Source of the DNA: DATIJJ01 sp039936115
GTDB lineage: Bacteria; Pseudomonadota; Gammaproteobacteria; DSM-16500
Length of the DNA stretch: 16,774 nucleotides
NCBI GenBank assembly: GCA_039936115.1
Contig: JBDTIZ010000051.1
Coordinates: 1-16,774 of the forward strand
Direction: 5' to 3'
The notes under the pieces were generated by a model. That model was not told the DNA's origin. It worked only from the letters and a program-made list of their open reading frames with translations, and did no database searches. The position numbers and the translations under genes are program-made. Each line of letters starts with the position of its first letter. Position 1 is the stretch's first letter. Below, in pieces: positions 5,224 through 12,570 of this stretch.

Positions 5224-6621
5224 TCACTGACTCGCGTATTTACTATAATAATTTTTCGACAACTCTTTCGCCGCACCAATATCAGCAGTCGTCATATTTT
5301 TTGCTAAATCATCCCGCATTTTGAGTGCTGACGCGCGGATCTGACTATTGCTTGAAGTCGATGCTAAATCTAACCAAGCATATGCCGAACGATAATCACG
5401 AGGAATTCCCTGACCTTGTCCATACATAACGCCTAATAATAACTGGGCATTATCCATTCCTTGTTGTGCCGCTTGCGTGTACCAAGAAAGCGCTGCTCTT
5501 TGATCGCTTGGTAAACCTAGACCTTGCTGATTAAACAGACCAACCATGTATTGTGCGTTTGCTAAACCTTGTTTTGCTGCAGCTAAATACCAGGCATACG
5601 CTTGGCGATCATCTTTAGCAACACCTAAACCATTATGATAAAGAAATCCAAGTGCAAATTCCGCATCAGGAAAACTTTGTCCCGCAGACTTTCTGTACCA
5701 ATCAATTGCTTGCTGCACATCTTTGGGAACACCCACACCATTGTAAGTCAAATAACCATACAAATATTGCGCTCGTGGATAACTTTGATCAGTTGCTTTT
5801 TTTATCCATTTAACGGCGTTACTTAAACTCGGCGGCGTGCCAGTACCGGTATAATACAACACACCCAAACTATATTGGGCTTGTGGCAAGCCTTTTTCAG
5901 CGGAACGCGTATACCAGTAAAAAGCTTGCTTTTTATCGATCGGAACAGCTTGTCCCATGCTATACATCAGTCCCAACATGAACTGTGCTTTTGCATTGTC
6001 TTGTTGAGCTGCTAAATTAAACCAACTAAATGCTTTGCTGTAATCTTTAGTGACATTATTACCCGCATAATAAGTCAAACCTAAATTATATTGCGCTTCG
6101 GGAACACCTTGCGCCGCTGCTTTACTGTACCAATCACGTGCTGCAATAGGATCTTTTGGCACACCAAAACCATTGTCGCTTAGATAACCCAACATATATT
6201 GCGCCCAGGGATTATTGTTAGCTGCTGCTTGATTATAAAGTGTGATTGCCTGTGTAAGACCTTGTTCAAGTCCAACACCGTAATAATATAGAGTGCCTAA
6301 CGCATATTGCGCTTGCGCCAAACCTTGACTGCCCGCTTTCATATACCATGCTGCAGCAAACGACGCATTTTGCTCAATTCCATAACCATGCTGATAGAGA
6401 TAAGCCAGTTGATATTCAGCAACAGGTATACCTTCACTCGCAAAATGTTTATAAATCTCTAATGCTTTTTGATAGTTTTGATTTTTAAGCGCAGTGTCGG
6501 CCTCAGGGAGTTGTTGTGCAGCAACTTTATTTTGAAAATATTGAGCTGCATCATCCGCTACTACATTGCTTGCCGCTCCAATCGCGAAAATTGCACAAGA
6601 AAGTCTAATCCATTTATTCAT
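5224..6621 (-). CDS. Exported Sel1-like repeat (SLR) protein
   Basis: 465 aa. Residues 1-22 are a Sec signal peptide (K3/R6, hydrophobic core, VVA before D23), so the mature protein is periplasmic or secreted. Residues 66-425 are exactly ten 36-residue Sel1/TPR-like units on the pattern AQY-x-LG-x-x-Y-x-x-G-x-G followed by A-x-x-WY-x-x-AA-x-QG. They should form an alpha-solenoid for protein-protein contacts. A short pre-domain (40-65) and a 40-residue helical tail flank the solenoid. AAAGGA precedes the start. The gene begins 25 bp after rocD in the same direction and may share its transcript. Legionellales encode many SLR proteins, some tied to host interaction (LpnE, EnhC in Legionella). 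The partner here is unknown. Confidence 0.92.
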   Translation of the reverse strand: MNKWIRLSCAIFAIGAASNVVADDAAQYFQNKVAAQQLPEADTALKNQNYQKALEIYKHFASEGIPVAEYQLAYLYQHGYGIEQNASFAAAWYMKAGSQGLAQAQYALGTLYYYGVGLEQGLTQAITLYNQAAANNNPWAQYMLGYLSDNGFGVPKDPIAARDWYSKAAAQGVPEAQYNLGLTYYAGNNVTKDYSKAFSWFNLAAQQDNAKAQFMLGLMYSMGQAVPIDKKQAFYWYTRSAEKGLPQAQYSLGVLYYTGTGTPPSLSNAVKWIKKATDQSYPRAQYLYGYLTYNGVGVPKDVQQAIDWYRKSAGQSFPDAEFALGFLYHNGLGVAKDDRQAYAWYLAAAKQGLANAQYMVGLFNQQGLGLPSDQRAALSWYTQAAQQGMDNAQLLLGVMYGQGQGIPRDYRSAYAWLDLASTSSNSQIRASALKMRDDLAKNMTTADIGAAKELSKNYYSKYASQ

Positions 6622-6646
6622 TGCAAAATCCTTTTATGAGACAGTT

Positions 6647-7861
6647 CTAAACCGATAGTGTTGCCGCAACCTCACTCAGTACTTGTGTGAGCGCTACTAT
6701 CAGCGTATCAATTTGTTCTTTTGTAATCACTAAAGGCGGTGCCAAACGAATAACATCGCCATGTGTATCTTTACTTAAGACGCCTAGTTTAAGTAATTTT
6801 AAACAAATCTCTCGCGCAGAATGATAACGTGGATTAATCACCAAGCCAACCAGTAATCCCCTACCGCGCACTTCGCTTATTAAAGGTGATTTAATATTTT
6901 CAAGTCGATTACGTAAATAATCACCTAGTTCCGCCGCGCGTGCGATTAAATTTTCTGTAAAGAGAACATCAAGTGCTGCAGCTCCAACCGCCGAAGCAAG
7001 TGGATTTCCACCAAAAGTACTACCATGATCGCCGGGCGTAAAAACATCCATCACATCGCGGCGACTTAAAAACATAGAAACAGGAAGCAATCCACCACCT
7101 AATGCTTTTCCGAGCACTACGGCATCAGGATGAATGTCATCGTGTTCACACGCTAAAAACTTACCCGTTCGCCCCATTCCTGTTTGAATTTCGTCGCAAA
7201 TTAATAATACATTATTTTCACGACAGATTTTTTCACACTCTTTTAAATAACCTTTGGGTGGAACAAGAATGCCGCCTTCACCCTGAATAGGTTCAACTAA
7301 AAATGCAGCGGTATTCGATGTGATAGCTTTTCGTAATGCTTCTGCATCACCAAACGGAATCATTTTGAATCCTGCAGGAAACGGACCAAAACCAGAACGG
7401 TACTGCGGCTCAGAAGACATACCAACAATTGCTATTGTGCGGCCATGAAAGTTACCTTCACAAACAATAATTTCAGCTTTGTCTGGTTGGACTTTTTTAA
7501 CGGTATACGCCCATTTACGCGCTGCTTTCAATGCGGTTTCAACCGCTTCAGCGCCCGTGTTCATGGGCAATGCTTTATCTTGTTTCGCTGCTTCACAGGC
7601 TTTTTGCAAAAAATTTCCCAATAAGTCTGTATAAAATGCACGAGACACGATCGCTAATTTTTTTGCTTGTTCGGTTAATACGCTAACCAGTTTTGGATGG
7701 CAATGCCCATGACTCACAGCGGAATAAGCACTCATCATATCAAGATATCGATTACCTTGATCATCCCAAACATACACACCCTCGCCCCGTGTCAAAATCA
7801 CCGGTAATGGCGCGTAATTATGCGCACCGTATAAATTCTCATGTTCAATGATGGGATGCAT
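6647..7861 (-). CDS. rocD: Ornithine aminotransferase (ornithine--oxo-acid transaminase)
   Basis: 404-aa fold-type I, class III PLP aminotransferase, predicted to convert ornithine plus 2-oxoglutarate to glutamate semialdehyde plus glutamate, linking arginine/ornithine and proline. The N-terminal YGAHNYAPLPVIL block is typical of ornithine aminotransferases. Other residues: N101-T-G-A-E-A-V-E cofactor loop, NFHGRT (137-142), EPIQGEGG (190-197), D223-E224-I-Q-T-G with D223 near the pyridine nitrogen, PLP lysine K252 in LGKALGGG, and HGSTFGGNP. Full length. The start has AAGGA 8 nt upstream. 6S RNA lies upstream on the same strand and a promoter is visible between them. Related acetylornithine or other omega-aminotransferases are the main alternative. 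Confidence 0.9.
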   Translation of the reverse strand: MHPIIEHENLYGAHNYAPLPVILTRGEGVYVWDDQGNRYLDMMSAYSAVSHGHCHPKLVSVLTEQAKKLAIVSRAFYTDLLGNFLQKACEAAKQDKALPMNTGAEAVETALKAARKWAYTVKKVQPDKAEIIVCEGNFHGRTIAIVGMSSEPQYRSGFGPFPAGFKMIPFGDAEALRKAITSNTAAFLVEPIQGEGGILVPPKGYLKECEKICRENNVLLICDEIQTGMGRTGKFLACEHDDIHPDAVVLGKALGGGLLPVSMFLSRRDVMDVFTPGDHGSTFGGNPLASAVGAAALDVLFTENLIARAAELGDYLRNRLENIKSPLISEVRGRGLLVGLVINPRYHSAREICLKLLKLGVLSKDTHGDVIRLAPPLVITKEQIDTLIVALTQVLSEVAATLSV

Positions 7862-7895
7862 AGCTGGAATCCTTAATTTTATATTATTAACATTA

Positions 7896-7923
7896 AGTAT
7901 ATTGAGTTAAAACCTTTGAGCAA
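7896..7923 (-). promoter_or_regulatory. Candidate rocD promoter
   Basis: On the minus strand: TTGCTC (7923-7918), 16-bp spacer, TATACT (7901-7896), about 35 nt upstream of the rocD start and downstream of 6S RNA. This would let rocD be transcribed independently of the 6S transcript. Confidence 0.5.
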
Positions 7924-7957
7924 GGATAAAATGAGCAAAGAGATAAAAGAAGAAGGA

Positions 7958-8127
7958 GAGTGTTTTCAAAGGCTATGTCTTTCAGAATCCCCTTTGACTC
8001 ATTGGCGGAAACCTCTGCGACGTTTTAGGCTTTCCTAATCACTTAGGACCTGCTCACCGCGCCTCAAGTCGATTTCCTTAGGTTAATTATTCATCGGTCC
8101 TGGACAAAAAATCCTGAGAAAACACTC
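7958..8127 (-). ncRNA. ssrS: 6S RNA
   Basis: About 170 nt, in the size range of 6S RNA, which binds sigma-70 RNA polymerase in stationary phase by mimicking an open promoter. The ends form a perfect 10-bp closing stem, GAGTGTTTTC at the 5' end and GAAAACACTC at the 3' end, with further AGG/CCT pairing after a small internal loop. The interior matches the conserved part of E. coli 6S RNA: GCGGTGAGCA...GGTCC, then GAAAGCCTAAAACGTCGC against E. coli GAAGCCUUAAAACUGCGAC. It has its own sigma-70 promoter. It lies upstream of rocD; in E. coli the downstream gene is ygfA. Called from remembered consensus, not a covariance search. Confidence 0.87.
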
Positions 8128-8135
8128 ATATTTCA

Positions 8136-8163
8136 AGTATAGGAAAGATTCATCACATTGCAA
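8136..8163 (-). promoter_or_regulatory. Promoter of 6S RNA
   Basis: On the minus strand: TTGCAA (8163-8158), 16-bp spacer, TATACT (8141-8136). The 6S 5' end at 8127 lies 9 nt past the -10, as expected for the start site. Confidence 0.72.
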
Positions 8164-8212
8164 GATCACTTGCATAAAATAATCTAACCTACTTGATTCT
8201 ATTGTAAAATAA

Positions 8213-9118
8213 TTACTTCGATAAATTGCATTTTTCAACAGCATCAAGTAATAGCTCGATAGCTTTCACACGCGGAAAACTTTTTCGCCAAGCCAAAGCA
8301 ACAACTCTATTGGGACTGGCTGCTTTTAAGGGTCGAGTGGTGAGTAACGTGCCTTGATAAGGGCCGCTTGCGGCCGCTGTTGCTGGTAAAATCGTAATTC
8401 CCATATTTGATGCGACCATATGCCTAATCGTTTCGAGCGAGCTTCCAGCGATAGAACGCCAGCCTTGCGACTTAGGAACAGTAAAACAAGTCGGGCATGA
8501 AGATACAACTTGATCTCGAAAGCAATGCCCTTCTCCTAGCATTAAAATATTATAATCACTCAGCTCATTCTGATTAACCGTTTTTTTCTGGGTGAGTGGA
8601 TGGTCAATAGGCATCAACACCACAAAAGGTTCTTTATACAAATTCCGCGTTAGAACGCCCGTTTCAGAAAAAGGTAAGGAAATGATAATCGCATCGACAT
8701 CACCCACAGATAATTTTTCACGTAAATTTGCGGTGTAATCTTCTTGAATTTCGATCGGCATTTGCGGCGCGAGTTTATTTAACATGGTAATTAAAGGCGG
8801 CAACAAATAAGGCCCAATTGTATAAATCACACCTAGCTTTAAAGTCCCCAGCAGTTGATCTTTATCAAACTCAGCCACCTGCTTTAAGCCTTCCGCTTCC
8901 GCCAAAACACGTTTAGCGCGCTCAACTATCTCTTTACCTAGCGGCGTAACACGTACATTATTATTATCACGTTCAAAAAGCGCCACGCCCAATTCTTTTT
9001 CTAATTTTCGAATGGCGATGCTGAGCGTTGGCTGGCTCACGAAACAAGCCCGTGAGGCTCGACCAAAATGCTTTTCTTGGGCAAGTGAGATTGCAAAACG
9101 TAATTCTTGTAATGTCAT
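8213..9118 (-). CDS. oxyR: LysR-family peroxide sensor OxyR
   Basis: 301-aa LysR-type regulator. Residues 1-60 form the winged helix-turn-helix (HFGRASRACFVSQPTLSIAI) and about 90-300 the periplasmic-binding-protein-like sensor domain. The redox pair C199 (GEGHCFRDQ) and C208 falls exactly at the E. coli OxyR positions, so H2O2 sensing through a C199-C208 disulfide is expected. An additional C211 follows closely. The start has GAGG about 8 nt upstream. It is divergent from ahpC-ahpD, with an OxyR box 16 bp upstream of its own start codon, implying autorepression and activation of ahpCD. Confidence 0.95.
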   Translation of the reverse strand: MTLQELRFAISLAQEKHFGRASRACFVSQPTLSIAIRKLEKELGVALFERDNNNVRVTPLGKEIVERAKRVLAEAEGLKQVAEFDKDQLLGTLKLGVIYTIGPYLLPPLITMLNKLAPQMPIEIQEDYTANLREKLSVGDVDAIIISLPFSETGVLTRNLYKEPFVVLMPIDHPLTQKKTVNQNELSDYNILMLGEGHCFRDQVVSSCPTCFTVPKSQGWRSIAGSSLETIRHMVASNMGITILPATAAASGPYQGTLLTTRPLKAASPNRVVALAWRKSFPRVKAIELLLDAVEKCNLSK

Positions 9119-9134
9119 GAGGTTAGCCTCAGTA

Positions 9135-9171
9135 ATTGATAAAATCTATCGATACAATAGTAACTATTGAT
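9135..9171. promoter_or_regulatory. OxyR tetramer binding site
   Basis: Against the consensus ATAGnTnnnAnCTAT-N7-ATAGnTnnnAnCTAT, the left half (9135-9149) matches 9 of 10 defined bases (ATTG..T...A.CTAT). The spacer is exactly 7 bp, and the right half (9157-9171) matches 7 of 10, beginning with a perfect ATAG. It sits in the oxyR-ahpC divergent spacer. Matching was done by eye. Confidence 0.75.
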
Positions 9172-9172
9172 T

Positions 9173-9200
9173 TTGAATATAGCGAGAACTGTAGCATACT
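9173..9200 (+). promoter_or_regulatory. Candidate ahpC promoter
   Basis: TTGAAT (9173-9178), 16-bp spacer, CATACT (9195-9200), giving a leader of about 50 nt. The -35 starts 2 bp after the OxyR site, the usual geometry for OxyR activation. The weak -10 fits an activator-dependent promoter. A 10-bp-phased direct repeat (ACTGTAGCA at 9188 and 9198) covers the -10. Confidence 0.5.
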
Positions 9201-9257
9201 GTAGCAGTAAAATGCAATTCAACATGATTTAAATGAAATAACACAGGAGAAACAAAC

Positions 9258-9788
9258 ATGTTAGCCATTGGTGAAAAACTACCTGATTTTAAATTAACAG
9301 CGGTACACACAGCAAATATCGACACAGCTTTTCGTGATATTCATCATCATGATTTTGCTGGTCAGTGGAAAATATTTTTATTTTGGCCAAAAGATTTTAC
9401 GTTTGTTTGTCCAACAGAAATTATTGGTTTTGGTAAATTACATCCTGATTTTCTTGATCGAAATGCGCAGCTAATTGGCGGCTCAACAGATAGCGAATAT
9501 GTCCATCTCGCATGGCGCCAGCATCATTCAGACTTAAAAGATAGTCCATTCCCGTGGCTTGCTGATATTAAAAAAGAGTTAGCGACACAACTTGGTATTT
9601 TAGATCATCAAACCGGCGTTGCAAATCGAGCGACTCTTATTGTCGATCCAAACAATATTATTCGCCATATTTCTGTCAATGACGAAAAAGTTGGCCGTAA
9701 TCCTTCAGAAGTGTTACGCGTGCTTGATGCATTACAAACCGATGAGCTCTGCCCTTGCAACTGGCAACAAGGACAAGAAACGCTTTAA
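9258..9788 (+). CDS. ahpC: Peroxiredoxin AhpC (AhpD-coupled type)
   Basis: 176-aa 2-Cys peroxiredoxin that reduces H2O2, organic peroxides and possibly peroxynitrite. Peroxidatic C51 lies in FTFVCPTE, with T48 and R124 completing the active site. The resolving Cys is in ELCPCNW (C165, with C167 close by). This C-terminal CxC-NW motif resembles the AhpD-dependent AhpC of actinobacteria and Coxiella rather than the enterobacterial AhpF-dependent form. A strong AGGAG (9244-9248) precedes the start. It is first in an operon with ahpD, whose start lies 17 bp past the ahpC stop, and is divergent from oxyR behind an OxyR box. Confidence 0.95.
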   Translation: MLAIGEKLPDFKLTAVHTANIDTAFRDIHHHDFAGQWKIFLFWPKDFTFVCPTEIIGFGKLHPDFLDRNAQLIGGSTDSEYVHLAWRQHHSDLKDSPFPWLADIKKELATQLGILDHQTGVANRATLIVDPNNIIRHISVNDEKVGRNPSEVLRVLDALQTDELCPCNWQQGQETL

Positions 9789-9805
9789 AAATAGGAGAAA
9801 ACTGC

Positions 9806-10336
9806 ATGACTACGTTGCAATCGATTCAAGATGATTTACCGGCTTATGCGAAAGACATAAAACTTAACTTATCTAGCTTATTAAACAACAGCGAACATTT
9901 AACTCAGCAACAATTTTGGGGAACGATGTTGGCGTCCAGTATGATGACAAAAAACAAAAGACTTTTAGCTGCAGTCTCTAACAGTGCGAATGAAAACTTA
10001 TCTCAAGAAGCGTTTGCTGCTGCAAAAAGTGCGACAGCTCTGATGGCGATGAATAATATTTATTATCGCTTTACGCATCTTGTCTCAAATGAAGATTATC
10101 AAAAAATGTCAGCTAATTTGCGTATGAATGCGATGGCACAACCGGGTATTGATAAATTGGATTTTGAATTATTTTCTCTCGCTGTGTCAGCGATAAATGG
10201 CTGCGGAAAATGTATGGATGCACATGAGAAAGTGTTGACGAGCAAAGGGATTAGCAAAGAAACCATTCAAGCTGCGACCAAAATCGCATCGATTTTGTGT
10301 GGAGTTGCTGTGGTGTTAGAAACTGAAAATCTTTAA
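9806..10336 (+). CDS. ahpD: Alkyl hydroperoxidase D (AhpD, CxxC disulfide reductase)
   Basis: 176-aa all-helical AhpD-family protein, about the length of M. tuberculosis AhpD. The active-site motif GCGKCMDAHE carries C133 and C136, with H140 and E121 matching the proton-relay His and Glu known in mycobacterial AhpD. The His normally between the two cysteines there (CSHC) is Lys here. It likely reduces the AhpC disulfide. The start at 9806 has TAGGAG upstream; the frame is open back to 9755, but that extension would overlap ahpC and lacks support. A hairpin about 47 bp past the stop may end the transcript. Confidence 0.93.
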   Translation: MTTLQSIQDDLPAYAKDIKLNLSSLLNNSEHLTQQQFWGTMLASSMMTKNKRLLAAVSNSANENLSQEAFAAAKSATALMAMNNIYYRFTHLVSNEDYQKMSANLRMNAMAQPGIDKLDFELFSLAVSAINGCGKCMDAHEKVLTSKGISKETIQAATKIASILCGVAVVLETENL

Positions 10337-10378
10337 CCGCTGTCGACCGCGCTACTCTGTCGCCTCGCAGGTTTACCC

Positions 10379-10404
10379 TGTCACCCCGCACTTGTTGCGG
10401 GGTC
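10379..10404. repeat. Family A dispersed palindrome, copy 2 (inverted), possible ahpCD terminator
   Basis: Reverse complement of the element at 5077-5102. CCCCGCA (10384-10390) and TGCGGGG (10396-10402) form a 7-bp stem with a 5-nt loop, preceded by TGTCA and followed by TCCGGGTTTT. The GC stem with a short T run downstream makes it a plausible terminator for ahpC-ahpD. Confidence 0.75.
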
Positions 10405-10431
10405 CGGGTTTTAAATAATAAAAAAATTCAT

Positions 10432-10497
10432 TCTCATCCTGAACGTAGTAAAGGATCACAATTTAAAACGAGATTCTTCACTGCGCTCAGAATGACA
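10432..10497. repeat. Family B palindrome, diverged copy
   Basis: Arms 10432-10457 and 10472-10497 are inverted repeats matching at about 20 of 26 positions. The left arm closely matches the left arm of the folD-end element (TCATCCTGAAC, GTAG, AAGGATC). It is noncoding here. Confidence 0.75.
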
Positions 10498-10531
10498 ACA
10501 TTAATGATTTTTTTATATTTTTGACTCCAGA

Positions 10532-10553
10532 CCCCGCAACATGTGCGGTGACA
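10532..10553. repeat. Family A palindrome, degenerate copy 3
   Basis: CCCCGCA, a 5-nt loop and TGCGG followed by TGACA: the right arm has lost two of its G residues compared with copy 1. It lies 12 bp from the yciO stop codon. Confidence 0.65.
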
Positions 10554-10564
10554 GGGAATAGCAG

Positions 10565-11185
10565 TTAAATAAACGGTGTCGCATCCCCCTTCCCCGCCCG
10601 CAAAACAACCGGCGCCCCATTCACTAAATCAATCACAGTTGTCGGCGTCAAACCACAAGGTCCGCCATCAATAATCAAATCCACACGATTTTTCAGCGCA
10701 TCATAAATATCTCGCGGATCCACAAACGGATATTCTTGTTCCGGCAATATTAAAGAAACACTCATCAACGGTTCATTCAACTCACCTAACAAAGCCTGGA
10801 CAATGGCACTGTCTGGCACACGCACACCAATAGTATTGCGTTTTGGTTGCATCAAACGTTTAGGCACTTCTTTAGTGGCTTTCAAAATAAAAGTATAAGG
10901 CCCAGGCGTATGTGCTTTTAGTAATCTAAACGCAGGATTATCAATTACTGCATAAGTGCTTAATTCAGACAAATCCCTGCAAACTAAGGTAAAATTATGA
11001 CTTTCATCCAGCTGGCGTAATTGACGAATACGCTCAAGCGCTTGTTTATTAGCTAACTGACAACCTATTGCATAAGCAGAATCTGTCGGATAAACAATGA
11101 CCCCACCACTTTGAATAATTTTAACCGCTTCTTTTATGAGGCGTAATTGAGGATTTTCTGGATGAATAATGAAAAATTGGCTCAT
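10565..11185 (-). CDS. yciO: YciO, YrdC/Sua5-domain protein
   Basis: 206 aa from the ATG at 11185, the length I recall for E. coli YciO, and beginning MSQFF as that protein does. A longer frame to 11221 lacks a good ribosome site, while AAGGA lies 9 nt before 11185. The single YrdC-like domain has the ATP/RNA-binding stretch VYPTDSAYAIG (31-41), the RQL/HNFTLVCRDLSELS block, TPGPYTFIL, and KR-x-TIGVRVP. YrdC/Sua5 proteins make threonylcarbamoyl-AMP for tRNA t6A37. YciO is a paralogue whose role is less settled and which lacks the C-terminal Sua5 domain. It is divergent from rlmD across a 75-bp spacer. Confidence 0.92.
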   Translation of the reverse strand: MSQFFIIHPENPQLRLIKEAVKIIQSGGVIVYPTDSAYAIGCQLANKQALERIRQLRQLDESHNFTLVCRDLSELSTYAVIDNPAFRLLKAHTPGPYTFILKATKEVPKRLMQPKRNTIGVRVPDSAIVQALLGELNEPLMSVSLILPEQEYPFVDPRDIYDALKNRVDLIIDGGPCGLTPTTVIDLVNGAPVVLRAGKGDATPFI

Positions 11186-11260
11186 TGGTAACTGTCCTTG
11201 ATTCACACAACTTGATACCATACTACAACTTAAAAACTTAGAAAACTAATAGAGTAGATT

Positions 11261-12568
11261 ATGTTGCCCGAAAGCATAGAAATCAATATAACATCATTAA
11301 GTCATGATGGCCGCGGCATTGCGGAAATCAATGGAAAAACTACGTTTGTGACTGGCGCGTTGCCACAGGAAAAAGTGACTTGCAAGATCAGCAAAAAACA
11401 CAGCCGTTATAATGACGCAGAAGTTATCGACGTCATAACAGCATCACCTGATCGCACAACACCGCCCTGCGCACATTTTAGTATTTGCGGCGGTTGCAGC
11501 ATGCAACACATTAACGCGAATGCACAAATTATTTTAAAACAGCAAGCCTTGCTTGATCAGTTAAAACGTTTTGGTAATGTTGTGCCAGAGCAGATTTTAC
11601 CGCCTATTGTCGGCAATACAGTTGGCTATCGACGCAAAGCCCGCTTAGGTGTCCGTTATGTCAGAAAAAAAGAAAAACTGCTCGTTGGCTTTAGAGAAAA
11701 AATGAGTAATTATCTTGCTGATATTGAGCAATGCATCGTGTTACATCCAAGTGTGGGCATACGTTTGACTGCACTCAGCGAATTGGTTCGTGGATTATCT
11801 CAATACGAACAAATTCCACAAATCGAAGTGGCGGTGAGCGATCAGGCAACAGCCTTAGTGTTTCGACATATGACAGATTTAACTACAGCCGACCTTGCAA
11901 TGCTCGTAGAATTTGGCAAAAAATATGATTTTCAGATTTATTTACAACCCAATTCACCCGCACGTATCCACAAAATCTGGCCAAATGATCAGAATGAAAT
12001 GCTCAGTTATTTTCTCCCTGATCACGCGCTGGAAATGCGTTTCCATCCATTAGATTTCACTCAAGTCAATGGCGAGGTAAATCGCTTAATGATCAAACAA
12101 GCTTTACAAATGCTTGATCCTCAATCGAGCGAGACCGTACTTGATCTTTTTTGTGGTCTTGGAAATTTCACTTTACCGATTGCACGTTTGGCAAAACACG
12201 TGGTTGGAATTGAAGGCAGCATACAAATGGTTGAACGAGCACGTGAAAATGCAGCTCACAATCAAATCAGTAACACAGAATTTCATGCCGCTAATTTAAT
12301 GGAGAACCCAGAACAAGCCAGTTGGGCGAAAAAAAGTTACGACAAAATATTGATTGATCCACCTCGCACTGGCGCCAAAGAAATTATTCCATTTATATCA
12401 ACATGTCAGCCTAAACGGATTGTTTATGTCTCATGCAATCCCGCAACATTGGCGCGCGACGCCGGAGAATTAGTCTATAATCATCATTATAAACTAAAGC
12501 AAATTGGCGTGATAAACATGTTTCCTCACACCAGTCATATTGAAGCTATTGCATTGTTTGAGAAATAA
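11261..12568 (+). CDS. rlmD: 23S rRNA m5U1939 methyltransferase RlmD
   Basis: 435 aa, close to the E. coli enzyme. Order: N-terminal TRAM RNA-binding domain (about 1-60), Fe-S ligands C70, C76, C79 and C158, then the class I SAM-dependent methyltransferase domain with DLFCGLGNFTLPIA as SAM motif I, DPPRTGA, and the catalytic Cys C392 in SCNPATLARD. It methylates U1939 of 23S rRNA. The fourth Cys and the TRAM domain separate it from TrmA. The ribosome site is weak (AGAG). It starts an operon with relA 2 bp downstream; rlmD and relA are neighbours in E. coli as well. Confidence 0.96.
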   Translation: MLPESIEINITSLSHDGRGIAEINGKTTFVTGALPQEKVTCKISKKHSRYNDAEVIDVITASPDRTTPPCAHFSICGGCSMQHINANAQIILKQQALLDQLKRFGNVVPEQILPPIVGNTVGYRRKARLGVRYVRKKEKLLVGFREKMSNYLADIEQCIVLHPSVGIRLTALSELVRGLSQYEQIPQIEVAVSDQATALVFRHMTDLTTADLAMLVEFGKKYDFQIYLQPNSPARIHKIWPNDQNEMLSYFLPDHALEMRFHPLDFTQVNGEVNRLMIKQALQMLDPQSSETVLDLFCGLGNFTLPIARLAKHVVGIEGSIQMVERARENAAHNQISNTEFHAANLMENPEQASWAKKSYDKILIDPPRTGAKEIIPFISTCQPKRIVYVSCNPATLARDAGELVYNHHYKLKQIGVINMFPHTSHIEAIALFEK

Positions 12569-12570
12569 TT

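Noticed and set aside
7862..8212. Riboswitch leader of rocD
   Set aside because: The structured part has its own promoter, a closed terminal stem and 6S consensus stretches. The 96-nt rocD leader after it shows no aptamer I recognise.
9755..9805. Upstream ahpD start overlapping ahpC
   Set aside because: No ribosome site, and AhpD alignment starts at MTTLQSI, where TAGGAG supports the ATG at 9806.
11186..11221. Longer yciO start at 11221
   Set aside because: MSQFF at 11185 matches the known YciO N-terminus and has AAGGA upstream.
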